Part shown: one piece after another, positions 22,507 to 32,109 of the stretch
How the letters are laid out: each line of letters begins with the position of its first letter
Numbering within the stretch: position 1 is the first letter of the stretch
Source of the DNA: Prorocentrum cordatum
Lineage: Eukaryota > Sar > Dinophyceae > Prorocentrales > Prorocentraceae
Direction of reading: 5' to 3'
Assembly (NCBI GenBank): GCA_963575745.1
Contig: CAUYUJ010014589.1
Coordinates: 229,001 to 293,000, forward strand
DNA: 64,000 bases
Notes under the pieces: model-generated
The model's database searches: none
Told to the model about the DNA's origin: nothing
What the model saw: only the letters and a program-made list of their open reading frames with translations
Made by a program: the position numbers and the translations under genes

Positions 22507-23766
22507 ATGATGCAGCAGCGGGGGGGGGGCCATCAGGCGGCCGCCTCCTCCCCGGACCTCGAGGCCGCCAGGATGGAGGACGCTCCCTCATCCGTGCCTG
22601 GACGAATTCAACCCGATTATGCAGCTGATCGTCGGGACCTTTTTCCTGTCCCCCTCCTGCGCGTGGACAGCCAGGCGCCCTCAGAGGGCGTGGTGTGCCG
22701 CAGTGTGCGGCGGCGGCTGCTTCGGCGTGACGCCATCGTGCAGGAGTGCAACCGCGTCATCGGGGCCTTGAACGACCTGGCCGGGAGGCCCCAGGCGCCA
22801 GGCGCCCCGGGCCTGGCGGAGCGGCGTCCCCATCGGCTGGTGCGCGAGCGCGTCCGCCGCGCCGCAGTCGAGCTGGGCCCGCCACCACCCGACCTCACTC
22901 CCGCGGGAGCCCTCAGAGAGCTCCGCGGCGCCAGCGTGTACGAAGATCTCGACTCGCCGGTGGTCAGCTTCGACGATTCCCTTTTCTCGCTGCCGGAGGC
23001 CGGCAACATCCCTGCGCCGCTCGGGCAGCTGCTCCAGGACGTGGGCGATTTCGATGCCGAGGCCTCAATACACGAGCAGCTTCTTCGAACTGAGGAGGCA
23101 GAATCTTATCTTCTGGCAGCCCCGAGGCAGCCGTACATGGACACGATTTTGAGAGGAGATCCGCGGGTTTATTCCTGTTTGGTCAAGCGGCTCGCCGACG
23201 CTGGGATGGTGACCTACACGGACACGCCCCGCGAGAGGTGCGGCCTTTTCTTCGTCCGTAAGAAGTCTGGCAAGCAGCGCATGGTGGTCGACTGCCGTCG
23301 GGCCAACTGTTGGTTCCAACGGCCAGCCTCTGTTGCTCTTGCCACCGGCTCGTCTCTTGGCGAGCTGGCCGTGCCTGAGGACAAAGAGCTCTACGTCGGG
23401 CACGTGGACATCTGCGACGCTTTTTACCACTTCGGCCTGCCCGAGGCTTTCCGGGACTATTTCGCCCTGCCGTCCGTGAAGGCCGGGGACGTGGGAATGG
23501 CGAGGCTTCGAGAGCGGCCGCTACAGCCGGGGAGCCGTGTCTGGCCGGTGCTGGCCGTGCCCCCGATGGGCTGGTCGCACGCCTTGTACTGGTGCCAGAC
23601 CATCCACCGTTCCATCGTCAGCTCGATTCCCGAGCTGAGTGATGTGCCGTTCATCGCAGACAAGAGCGTAGTGCCGGGGCTGCAGCCGCTGGCAATGACG
23701 ATATACGTTGACATTTTTTGGCTTTGGGCACCGACCCCGAGGCGGTGCGGCGTGCCGTCACCTTAG
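22507..23766 (+). CDS. Retrotransposon reverse transcriptase (frameshifted at motif C)
   Basis: ATG at 22507. After a ~190-residue Arg/Pro-rich leader come the RT motifs: GLFFVRKKSGKQRMVVDCRR (fingers), HVDICDAFYHFGLPEAFRDY (motif A, Asp at residues 301 and 304), VLAVPPMGWSHALYWCQTIH (motif B) and MTIYVD (motif C, Asp 402 at 23710-23712). Directly after the YVD the frame is lost at a T-run (about 23712-23717). The matching downstream sequence (LALGTDPEAVRRAVTLVNAA) lies in the frame starting at 23718, so the last 18 residues of this ORF are nonsense. RT makes cDNA from the element RNA. The motif style, with FYHF in motif A and GW in motif B, fits the DIRS/PAT group. This copy cannot make a full RT unless a frameshift is tolerated. 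Confidence 0.85.
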   Translation: MMQQRGGGHQAAASSPDLEAARMEDAPSSVPGRIQPDYAADRRDLFPVPLLRVDSQAPSEGVVCRSVRRRLLRRDAIVQECNRVIGALNDLAGRPQAPGAPGLAERRPHRLVRERVRRAAVELGPPPPDLTPAGALRELRGASVYEDLDSPVVSFDDSLFSLPEAGNIPAPLGQLLQDVGDFDAEASIHEQLLRTEEAESYLLAAPRQPYMDTILRGDPRVYSCLVKRLADAGMVTYTDTPRERCGLFFVRKKSGKQRMVVDCRRANCWFQRPASVALATGSSLGELAVPEDKELYVGHVDICDAFYHFGLPEAFRDYFALPSVKAGDVGMARLRERPLQPGSRVWPVLAVPPMGWSHALYWCQTIHRSIVSSIPELSDVPFIADKSVVPGLQPLAMTIYVDIFWLWAPTPRRCGVPSP

Positions 23767-24735
23767 TCAACGCGGCCTTGACACAGAAGGGTCTCCCCAC
23801 TCACGAGGTGTGTCTGTGCGATCACAATGCCGACATTGTTGGATGGGAGATTCGGGGTAAAGAGTGCGAGATTCGACCCAAGAGACCAAGGCTGTGGCGA
23901 CTTCGGCTGGCTCTCGACTGTCTGGTGAGCCGCAATACCGTCGACCCGAGAGACGTCGAAAAAATGTTGGGCCATTGCACGTCTGTCGCCTTGCTATGTC
24001 GTGAGCATTTGTCCATCTTCAATTCCGTGTAATCGTTCGTGCGGAGGCTACGCCATTGTACCGCTGTGCCCCTCTGGGAGTCAGTTCGCTGGGAGCTGAA
24101 CGCGTTCTCTAGCCTTCTGGGGGTGATCTCGCGAAGTATGTTGGTTGCCTGGAGTCCGACGGTGATGTGCAGTGACGCGTCGTTCTGGGGCTTCGGGCTG
24201 GTCAGCAAGGGCTTCAAAGAGGACCTCGTGGGCTCCGTGGGCGGTTTCTCGGAGAGGTGGCGGTTCCTGGAGGGCAACAATGTGCAGTCGAGGGCTTGGG
24301 CTGGAGTTGGCGATGGGCCTCTCGAGAGCTCCAAGGATTTCCAGGACATCGTGGGCTCCGAGGAGGCCTGCATCAACGCTCGCCAGTCGGCCGTCAGTCG
24401 CCTGCCTGCTGAGTTTCGGGAAGAGGGTTGGGCTGTCGTGGGCTTGCACAAGTGGGGGGACCCGCCCGACAACATCGTAGAGGGGGAGGCCCGGGCGCTG
24501 GCGTTCGGGGTTAAGCACATCTGCCGATCCACAGCGTCGTTTGGGCGCCACCACCTTCTCCTCTCGGACTCGCTGTCATCCGTCTTGGCTTTGCGCAAGG
24601 GGCGCTCTTTGGCGCCGGGGGTCTGCGGGGCGCTCCGCGCCGTCGCAGCCCATGTCGTGGCCACAGGCCTCCGCCTCGCCGCCCGATGGCTGCCCAGCGA
24701 GTGGAACTTCGCGGACGGTCCGTCGCGCGGCCTCC
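23718..24735 (+). pseudogene. Retrotransposon RT C-terminus and RNase H, interrupted by a stop
   Basis: The frame continues the RT thumb (LCDHNADIVGWEIRGKECEI, MLGHCTSVALLCREH) to a TAA at 24030-24032 and then resumes in the same frame. The RNase H domain follows with its acidic residues in sequence: CSDASFWGFGLVSKGF (first Asp, near 24172), EGEARALAFGVKHIC (Glu), LLLSDSLSSVLALRKG (Asp) and RWLPSEWNFADGPSRG (last Asp, near 24711). RNase H removes the RNA strand from the RNA-DNA hybrid. The TAA separates RT from RNase H, so with the upstream frameshift this copy carries two lesions. The same frame stays open to 26765, where it reaches the methyltransferase-like domain. Confidence 0.8.
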
Positions 24736-24747
24736 GGCACGTTGGGC

Positions 24748-26013
24748 ATGCCCGAGCAGGAGGCGGAGGCGCTGACGCGGAGGCGACCTCGGACGGAGGC
24801 GGCCGATGCCAGGGAGCTGCCGCGGACGCGGGCTCTGACGAGCCCGCCCGCTGCGACGGCGCCTCGCCTCCGCCGCCTGCTGGACGGCGTGGGCCCCGCG
24901 GGCCTGGATGGCTTCTTGCCGCCCTCGGACTCGACGAACCTGGCGACCTCGCAGGCCGTGAAGCGGAGGAAGCTGTCTCGGCGGCTGGCGAAGCTCACCG
25001 AGGAGGGCTCGCGGGATATGTTGAGGAGGAGCACGGTGCGCACTCAGACCGTCAGGACCCGCTACCAGCAGCTCGACGACGAGTTCGACGAATGGATGGA
25101 CGAGCAGGGCCTGCCGCGCCGGCCTCGCTTCTCGGTCGACCACGGGGAGGTGGGGCCGCTCTCGGCCTCGGACGTCGAGAGGATCGACTTGGCGCTCGCC
25201 GAGTGGATGCTGTCGCAGTACTTCGAGGGTGTCGACCACTGGCGCGGGGTGCAGATGCTGGCGGCGCTGCAGTGGAGCGACCCGCGGCTCGGCCGCGACG
25301 GGTCGGCTTCGCTGCCGGCGGCGCGCCAGACGCTGCGCGGCTGGAAGGTGCTGACGCCTGTGCGGGCGAGGCTGCCGCTCCCCGACGAGTTGGTGGCGGC
25401 CATCGCGTGCGAGCTCGTCCTCATGGGCCAGTGGGAGGCGGCCGCCTGCGCGGTGCTGTCCATGGTGTTCTACATGAGGCCCGGGGAGTGGGGGCGGGTG
25501 CTGGTGCGCCCCGCCGCCCCGCCACGCGCTGCGGGCAGCCCGGCCCTGCGGCGCTGGGCGCTGCTGCTCCACCCTCACGAGGGCGAGGGCGCGAAAGCCA
25601 GCAAGACCGCGGAGTTCGACGAGCGCATGGTCCTCGACCTCGACTGCGACCAGTGGCTGTCGGGGGTGCTCCATCGCCTGGTGGCCGGCCGCAGCGGGGA
25701 CGAGCCTCTCCTCCGCATCGGCGTCGCGGAGTTCGCGGCGCTGTTCAGGCGGGCGGCGCGGCGCCTCGGGGTCAGACCCGAGCCCATGCCGCGCCTGCTC
25801 CGCCACGCGGGCGCCAGCAGGGACTTCGTGAACCAGCTGCGGCCGCTCCGCGAGGTGAAGAGGAGGGGCCGGTGGAAGACCGACACGTCGGTGCGGCGCT
25901 ACGAGAAGGGCGGGCGTCTCAGCGAGCAGTTCGCCCGGCTCCCAGGTCCGCTCCAAAGGCTCCCCGAGGTGCTCTTAGGGAGGCTCGCTGCCCCGCCGTT
26001 CCAGGCTTGCTGA
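24748..26013 (+). CDS. Retrotransposon tyrosine recombinase (integrase of the PAT/DIRS class)
   Basis: ATG at 24748, a dozen bases past the RNase H end and in a different frame; 421 aa, intact. A helical N-terminal half (AVKRRKLSRRLAKLTEEG, then RYQQLDDEFDEWMDEQGL) probably forms the DNA-binding arm. The catalytic half has Arg 244 (MVFYMRPGEWGRV), the second Arg at 352 in PRLLRHAGAS, Trp 376 in RRGRWKTD and the nucleophile Tyr 385 in VRRYEKGG. The Trp-to-Tyr spacing of nine is usual for the family. The usual HxxR box reads RLLR, so the His is replaced. The enzyme would integrate circular cDNA by strand exchange, which explains the lack of target duplication. It overlaps the open RNase H/methyltransferase frame, as in Dictyostelium DIRS-1. 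Confidence 0.85.
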   Translation: MPEQEAEALTRRRPRTEAADARELPRTRALTSPPAATAPRLRRLLDGVGPAGLDGFLPPSDSTNLATSQAVKRRKLSRRLAKLTEEGSRDMLRRSTVRTQTVRTRYQQLDDEFDEWMDEQGLPRRPRFSVDHGEVGPLSASDVERIDLALAEWMLSQYFEGVDHWRGVQMLAALQWSDPRLGRDGSASLPAARQTLRGWKVLTPVRARLPLPDELVAAIACELVLMGQWEAAACAVLSMVFYMRPGEWGRVLVRPAAPPRAAGSPALRRWALLLHPHEGEGAKASKTAEFDERMVLDLDCDQWLSGVLHRLVAGRSGDEPLLRIGVAEFAALFRRAARRLGVRPEPMPRLLRHAGASRDFVNQLRPLREVKRRGRWKTDTSVRRYEKGGRLSEQFARLPGPLQRLPEVLLGRLAAPPFQAC

Positions 26014-26765
26014 AGGCGCGGGTGTTCTTAGAGGTGTTCTCGGGCTCGGGGCCTCTCAGCCGTGCCATGAGTCGACGCGGGTGCCGCGTTTTGGCCTGGG
26101 ACATCCGTCACGGGGCTGAGTGCGATCTGAGGGGCCCCGCCAAGCGCCGACTTGTGCGCGGCTGGATTTTGGGGGGTCTGGTTCTTGGGTTGCATCTCGG
26201 CACTCCGTGTGGGAGCTGGTCGAGGGCCCGCGATATTCAGCCAGGCCCCCCGCGCCTCCGCTCTGATACGCATTTTCTTGGTCTGCCTGATTTGAGTGCT
26301 TCCTCCCAGTCTGCAGTCGATTTTGGAAATCTGATGATGATATTTTCAGTGTCGCTCCTCCTAGTGGCGAAGCGCATGCAGGTGCCTTGCTCTATGGAGA
26401 ACCCAGGCACCTTGCGGATTTGGCTTGCTCCCGCTGTCGCGTCTCTCATCCGATCCAGGGCCTGGGCTCTTGTCAACATTGATTTTTGCCAGTGGAGCGC
26501 GCCTTGGAGGAAGCGCACGTCTTTCTTGGCCGCCCACCTCGACCTTGCTCCACTCGTCAAAGTGTGCAAGCGTGTGCACGGGTGCTGTAGCCGGAGCGGT
26601 CGCCCCCACCAAGTCCTAGAGGGTCGGGCTCCCGACGGTCGATTTTGGACCGCTGTCGCCGACGCTTATCCCTCGCCCTTGTGTCGACAGCTGGCGCTCC
26701 TCTTCGATGATGCTATCGTTTGCCGAAGAGCGTCCGCTATGCAGAATATTATGTCTAGAGTGTAA
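26014..26765 (+). CDS. Retrotransposon methyltransferase-like domain (C5-cytosine type motifs)
   Basis: The C-terminal part of the frame shared with the RNase H, read from just after the recombinase stop to TAA at 26763-26765. It shows a glycine-rich cofactor motif (VFLEVFSGSGPLSRAMSRRG, near 26024), LAWDIRHGAECDL, a Pro-Cys motif (GTPCGSWSRARD, near 26199) and Glu-Asn-Pro (CSMENPGTLRIW, near 26398). Further on is DFCQWSAPWRKRTSFL (near 26483). The order of SAM-binding motif, PC and ENP is that of C5-cytosine DNA methyltransferases. Methyltransferase domains are known in DIRS/PAT elements, usually described as adenine-type. The target-recognition part looks reduced, so activity is uncertain. 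No separate start codon is needed if it is expressed with the RNase H frame. Confidence 0.7.
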
Positions 26766-26817
26766 ATGAGTTTTACGGCCTTCGGCCATTCGACTGTTCT
26801 GGGCAAGTGTCTGTTCT

Positions 26818-26959
26818 GGCGTGTTCGATCTAATCTCGATTTAATCCTGGTTTGATCTGGCTCGGCCTGTGGCGTGTCGCTGCCTCCCCGGAGAAAACGG
26901 AACGCCTTCTTGTAGAGTTGGCGCTTCGCGCATGGCACGGCCAGACGGCGGGGGATACA
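26818..26959 (+). repeat. B1 repeat of the retrotransposon
   Basis: 142 bp, from GGCGTGTTCGATCTAATC to GGGGGATACA, repeated at 27098-27239 (B2) exactly 280 bases downstream with only a few substitutions. Confidence 0.9.
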
Positions 26960-27042
26960 GTTCAGTGTCCCACACGTATTTGAATCCTCGCCGTCGGTCC
27001 CGTTGCCGTCCATCGTGTCCGATGGCCACCTTTGCTCAAGTC
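26959..27042 (+). repeat. A2 repeat of the retrotransposon
   Basis: Second copy of A1, directly joined to B1. It carries the same spliced-leader-like end, TCCGATGGCC then ACCTTTGCTCAAG (27018-27040), followed by a 55 bp pyrimidine-rich spacer (27043-27097). Confidence 0.9.
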
Positions 27043-27097
27043 CCCCTCCCTTCCTCCCTCTTTGCTTTCTTTTCCTCTGCGCCCTCAGCCTGCAGAT

Positions 27098-27239
27098 GGC
27101 GTGTTCGATATAATCTCGATGTAATCCTGGTTTGATCTGGCTCGGCCTGTGGCGCGTCGCTGCCTCTCCAGAGAAAACGGAGCGCCTTCTTGTAGAGTTG
27201 GCGCCTCGCGCATTGCACGGCCAGACGGCGGGGGATACA
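27098..27239 (+). repeat. B2 repeat, 3' end of the retrotransposon
   Basis: Second copy of B1. Its end, GGGGGATACA at 27239, marks the element boundary. The four bases ACAT occur both just before A1 (20547-20550) and at the end of B2, a possible recombination core. Confidence 0.85.
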
Positions 27240-28416
27240 TGATAATGTCATCGATCGACTGGCAATTTACTGTTTCCTCCAGCAAAGCGGTGATTATGCA
27301 TCGTCGATCTTCGCTTAGTTTCCGACGTCGTGCTTCTATCGCAAATCGGGCCTCGGGCCCTCGGATGTCTCGATCTTTTTTTTGCTGGGGCCAGTTTTCC
27401 GTCCAGGACCTTTTGTTTATCTCTTCTGGCGGCCCCCAGCGCGGAAGGGGCTCCCATAATCCTGAAACTTTATGCGCTTTGCCGTCCTATTTTTTCGAGC
27501 CTTCAGCGTTCCCCCTCTGTCGAGAGACAGCAGAAGATGCGAATACCCCAACGTGCATGGTGAGAGGGAGGAAGGCCGCAGTGTGCCCCAGGCAAAGACT
27601 GCGGCAAGGGTAAATCACACAAGCGTCGAGATAAATCCATAGATCTCCCAAGGAACCTGGAATATATCGTGGAACTTCAGCGTCGCCCAGCCCTCAACGA
27701 ACCCATCGAAAAGCGGGGGGCCGCAGGTTGCCCTGGGCAATAGGGCCGCGATGTGTACACATATCCAACGCCGCTGGCCAGGCCCATGCTGGACCCAAGC
27801 GCGGTGCTCGTGCCTTCCTGTCCAAGCCACTGGGCGTACAGACCCCTCCTGAGCCCACGACGGGCCTGGCCAGCGGCGGTGGATACGTGTAGACTTCGTT
27901 GTCCTAGAGCAAAACAAGTACGGTGGCGAGGAGGGGCGCGTCCGCAGGCCACGGCCGGGCTCCTGTTGTCCTGCCTGCTGGAGAGCAGGCGCGCACAGCT
28001 GTGGCCACCATTTTCAGTCTCGTGTAACCGACTCCAGTCCCCATCCCCGTCCAGACCCCCACCACTTCAACACCCCAGCTAGTTTGGGATAGACCCTTCG
28101 AATCCCGGAGGGAAGTGCCGATACTTCCCATGTAGAGGGGAACATGGGCCAGTGGGGCCGCGGGGGTAGGAATCGGTTACAAGATGCTCACAATGCTCGC
28201 TTGGAGACCGGTTTTTCCATCGACATCTTTCGGACGTGTGCATTTTTCATCGGCGACAACTGTCGAAGAACACCGTGGATCATCTTGCTGTTGAAAAAAA
28301 AACGAAGCAGAATAATGCACGGGGATCGGACGTCCGAGCGATGGCAAGTCTTGATCCCGTGGCGATAGCGGACGTGACCAGGGCGGGAGCGGATTAGGGG
28401 GCGGGTCACGTCATTA
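27240..28416. other. Intergenic stretch with a separated inverted repeat
   Basis: No supported gene. It contains two 29 bp arms, 27757-27785 and 27862-27890, that are reverse complements at 26 of 29 positions (core CGCTGGCCAGGCCC) around a 76-base spacer. CCTTCGAATCCCGG near 28096 looks like a tRNA T-loop but has no paired stem. Confidence 0.6.
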
Positions 28417-28478
28417 TTCGCGCCGGCGCCGTCTGGGAATGCCTGGCATGGCTCATTCCCAGGCGGCGCCGTCGCGAA
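28417..28478. repeat. Strong hairpin (25 bp stem, 12 nt loop)
   Basis: Arm 28417-28441 pairs with 28454-28478. The inner 17 bp read GGCGCCGTCTGGGAATG against its near-perfect complement, and the outer TTCGCG pairs with CGCGAA. Only two positions lack Watson-Crick pairing. The loop is CCTGGCATGGCT. Confidence 0.85.
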
Positions 28479-28861
28479 ATTCCCAAAATGTTCAGTGCAG
28501 GTGCCTTGGAGGCTTTTCCAGCATGTCCCCCCGCTGGAACTTGACAGGCCCAGCGGCGGCTTCGGGTCTGCCTCAGGTGGTCTGGTTGCTAGTCAGCCGG
28601 CTCTTGTGGCAGCCGCCTCCCGTCGACCCCGTCGTTCCCGTCGCCGTCGACGCCGTCGATCATAGGAGGAACAGGTGCGGATGCCGACGTCCTTGCCTCG
28701 TCCTCGCCCTTCTCGGGCCTCCTGGGAGGCCCTCGTCGCCACCGCTGGACTTGCCTCGAAATGCTGGTCGGAGCGCGCCCCGGGAGAGGTCCAGGGCGAT
28801 GCGGTGCGTATCGGCATTCTTTGTTCCCCCAGTCGACGTCTTCGGCGTCGTCGAAGTCGTC

Positions 28862-28873
28862 GGCGTCGTCGAA

Positions 28874-28934
<61 letters not shown>

Positions 28935-29037
28935 TGTTTGTCGTCGTCGTCGAAGTCGCCGTCATCGTCGTCATCGTCGTCGTCGTCGTGAGCGACGGCG
29001 TCGTTGCCGTCGTCGTCGTGGTCGAGGCGTCGTCGTC
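28862..29037 (+). repeat. (GTC)n / (CGT)n trinucleotide array
   Basis: Near-perfect GTC repeats, purest at 28875-28935, giving poly-Val, poly-Arg, poly-Ser, poly-Thr and poly-Asp frames. All open frames crossing it are repeat artefacts. Confidence 0.95.
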
Positions 29038-29039
29038 GA

Positions 29040-31538
29040 TACCCTCCGCTGCCTTGGCTGTGCTGGACTCGGGTCGAGGTGGCGCGCGCGGTCGTCGGGG
29101 CTCGCCGAGCACAGGCCCCCGGTGAAGAGCTCCGCGGCGGCTGGCGGATTGGAGTCTCGTGCCCTCTGCAGGCAAAACCCTTCGTATGGAAGCAGTACGT
29201 CAGCAAGGGGGCCCCTGCATCCCTGCCTCGTCGGCCAATCCTGAGATAGTTCCCGCGTCCAGGGTCGTACCGCTCAGACGGTCCGAGGGTCTCGTTTTCT
29301 TGCCGTGCGTCCTTACTATCGAATTTGACTCTAGTGGTTTTGTCCGTTGCGGCCTCTTGAGCTGGCATGCTGACCATCACAATGTTTTGGGTTTGCATCG
29401 GCTGCGTGCAAAACGACCTTTCGCGGGAGTAACCTCTGGTGCTTGCCCACAGTGTTCCCCCCCGCATTGGCCTGCACGTTCGGATTTAGCGTTCCCGCGG
29501 CCCCATACAGCCGCGCACCAAAGATCACTCTTGCCTAGACTCTTGCGTCTAGCCGATTGTGCAACAACTTTAGCGTTTTTCTCGAAAAGGGCGTGGGCCC
29601 AGGGTTCTCATCTACGTAGTTGGTAAACTTGTCTTTGGTGCCATGTGTGGGGTGGGCCAGTGAATTTCTGGTTGATGGAGACGTCCAATGTAAGTTGAAT
29701 AAGTGCGTTCTGTGCCAGCCCCTCGGAGAAAGTGCGCCCCCCATCTCGGATCTCTCATGAAGAACTGGGTTCACAGACCCCCTCATTGCACGTCGAAGAA
29801 AATGCGTGCGGAGCGTTTAAAGGAGCGTTTTCCGCCGCTGCTGGCAGGGGGGTGTTCACCCGCCCCTCCAAGACCAGGGGGGTGATCCGGATCCCCCCCC
29901 GCCACCCTGGGAAAATGATTGGGGAGAATCTCCTCTGCTCCTGTAAGCGGTGGAGGCTCGCTGGTACCCAAGGCTAGACGCGCGGACATCAATGTTGGTG
30001 ACGTCACGATTCCTGTGGAAGGGCCGTTCACTGCAACGGCATCTGTGGCAACATCGGTGAGGTATGACAGAGGCCGCAGCATCCAGAGGGAGCCTGACAA
30101 CAGCGAAATTGGGATACGAATGAGCACTACTATGGTAAAGATGGACGGTGGATGCACCACCACTTCTTCCGCAATTGCCCGTGATGGAATACCTACTAAT
30201 ACAACAAGAGGTTCTGTCCCACGTAAGGAAACTGTGAAGGGGGTAAGGCGTGATACCACATACAATTTTGAAATCGGTTGTTGAGTCAAGCCCATGTTGT
30301 CGACTGCCGATCATTTTTCAGGAACGTGCGGTCTAACCGTACGTAGCCTCGGGCCAACACGTCTTTGACCACGAAAATGCAAGGCTCAGCTGTATGATGG
30401 TCGGTGATTGCGTGTTCTCGAATATCAAGACACATATGTACTCTGGCCAAGAATACTGCGATGAGCTGGCGCACTGTGTTATTTGTGGGATGCGTCAGTG
30501 TGCCTTGGTCTGTTTCAAAGATTTGCCAGGAGTAGATGCGATCCCACCCTGTGCGCCGTTAAAGCGTTTGGGGGGTCGGCGCCGGGAGTGCCAATGCGTC
30601 TTGGGAGTTCACGAGATTGGGCAATACCGAAGGGAGCTGTAGCTAGGCCTAAGCATCCTGCCGCGGGGGAGTTCATATGGCTCCGTCCCTGCCGTCGCCC
30701 GCCTCCCCCGCCGCTGTTGATCATCGACATTTGTCATCGCGTAGAGTAGACCGCAGCTGCTTGGGCTGCGAGTTTGACAGAAAAGGTCAGCGCGCCCTCC
30801 TGTAGCGCGTGCACTCGTTCGCTAGTCTTTGCTTAGCGGGTTCATTCTATATGATGGCCAAGTCCATGTGCGTCCGAGTCACTGAGGTAGTAGATCAAGG
30901 GGCGATGGCAGAACAAAGCCATATACCGTTAATTGTGCCGGCATCTTTTGATCCTCCGGCAAATAGCCTGGACGGCCGAACGACCCGTCACCAGCCATAC
31001 TTAAGTGGCACGGTTGGCCGCGTGAACAGTTCATGCAGCAAGGCAGGTTGTGCCAAGACATCGAAGCAACATCGACGGCCATCGGGCGGGCACCCGAGGG
31101 GCGGGCCGCGCGCGAGGCTGCTGGAGGAGAAGGAGGAGCAGGCCGCGGCGGGTGTGAACACCATCGTGGAGGTCGGCTGCGTTCCGCTGTGCGTCTCCCC
31201 TCCTCGGCCCCCCTTTGCCCTCCCCCTTCCCCCGCCCCTCCCCTTGCTCTTCCTCTTCCCTCCCCCCTTCCCCTCCCCTGCCCTTCCGCTCTCTTCCTCT
31301 CTCTCCCCCGCCCTCCCCCCCCTTCCCCTCCCCCCATTCCTTTCCCTTTCCCCTGCTTTGGCGGGGTTGTCGGCGGGCCGGGGGCACAGGTCCTCGGGCT
31401 TCGGGGCACGTCCTGAGGCCGCCTTCCGCGCGGGGCCACACCATGCTCGTGCTCCCTCTCGGCGGCGAGCGCATGGGGGGAAGTGAATACACCAGAGAAA
31501 ACCCCAATCAGTGGGTGGTTTGATCGATAAGGAGATCG
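29040..31538. other. Stretch without a supported gene
   Basis: Several frames of ordinary composition occur, but none has a motif. A minus-strand ATG frame at 29783-30295 (170 codons, rather hydrophobic) and a plus frame at 29919-30284 overlap and cannot both be real. A CT-rich pyrimidine tract of TCCCC units fills 31195-31370. Confidence 0.5.
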
Positions 31539-31630
31539 ACCAGGAACCCGGGAACCCGGAACCCACCCAAATCGGCCCCGAACCAATCTCCAGGAACCCG
31601 GGAACCCGGAACCGGGAACCCGGGAACCCA
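31539..31630 (+). repeat. GGAACCCGGGAACCCGG repeats
   Basis: The block AGGAACCCGGGAACCCGGAA occurs at about 31539 and 31590, followed by further CCGGGAACCCGGGAACCC units. The units are self-complementary at CCCGGG. Confidence 0.85.
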
Positions 31631-32109
31631 GCGTGCGACCAAAATCGGCGGTAAACATTCGTTAAATCTTTCAATTATTGCGATGACCCCGTCAGTACAC
31701 GCTCTGATTGGGGAAAAAAGGAAGGCCTTCCCTGGAGGCCCGGAAGTCCCCCGGCCTTCCGAGAAGCTTACCAGGCCTCCCCCCCAGACAGAAAATTTGG
31801 CAGGAGGCCGGGGGGGTCATCAGAGACCCCGCCGCCATCTGAAAAAGGCCCCTTCCTTGTCACTTCCCCACCTCGATCGCCGCCGACCCTTCTTCCGAGC
31901 GGGCGCAACACGATAGGGGTCTTATTGCGAGTTCCAGGTCCGTTCTGACATGCGTCCGCATATCGGAAACACATCAACGCAATGTGAACAGATCGGTGGG
32001 ATGGACGGGAGCAGGAGCCATATTCTTTTGGAAATATCCATATTTTTTAGGGGGTACCACAGTTTATTTTCTGAGGGTTCGACATGTGTGTTCATAGCAT
32101 ATGTATTTG

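Larger units (their letters stand above)
20551..27239 (+). mobile_element. PAT/Ngaro-type tyrosine-recombinase retrotransposon with split direct repeats
   Basis: A 6.7 kb element bounded by the split-direct-repeat layout known from PAT and Ngaro elements: A1 (20551-20634), internal ORFs, B1 (26818-26959), A2 (26959-27042), B2 (27098-27239). Inside, in order: gag-like ORFs, reverse transcriptase, RNase H, tyrosine recombinase in a shifted frame, and a methyltransferase-like domain. Known elements of this class copy RNA into circular DNA and integrate by the recombinase without target duplication; none is visible here. The RT is frameshifted at its YVD motif and a TAA cuts the frame before the RNase H, so this copy is not autonomous. 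A 55 bp pyrimidine-rich spacer between A2 and B2 is unusual, since these normally abut. Confidence 0.85.

Noticed and set aside
24511-25956. 481-codon minus-strand frame opposite the recombinase
   Set aside because: Arg/Pro/His-rich shadow of the plus-strand gene.
24760-26010. Outer frame between RNase H and methyltransferase-like domain as a separate protein domain
   Set aside because: Ala/Gly/Arg-rich composition typical of a shadow; the recombinase in the other frame has clear catalytic motifs.
28088-28112. TTCGAATC tRNA T-loop-like sequence
   Set aside because: No flanking stem pairing and no other tRNA parts.
29783-30295. 170-codon minus-strand ATG frame, partly hydrophobic
   Set aside because: No domain, overlaps an equally open plus frame, ends in low-complexity sequence.
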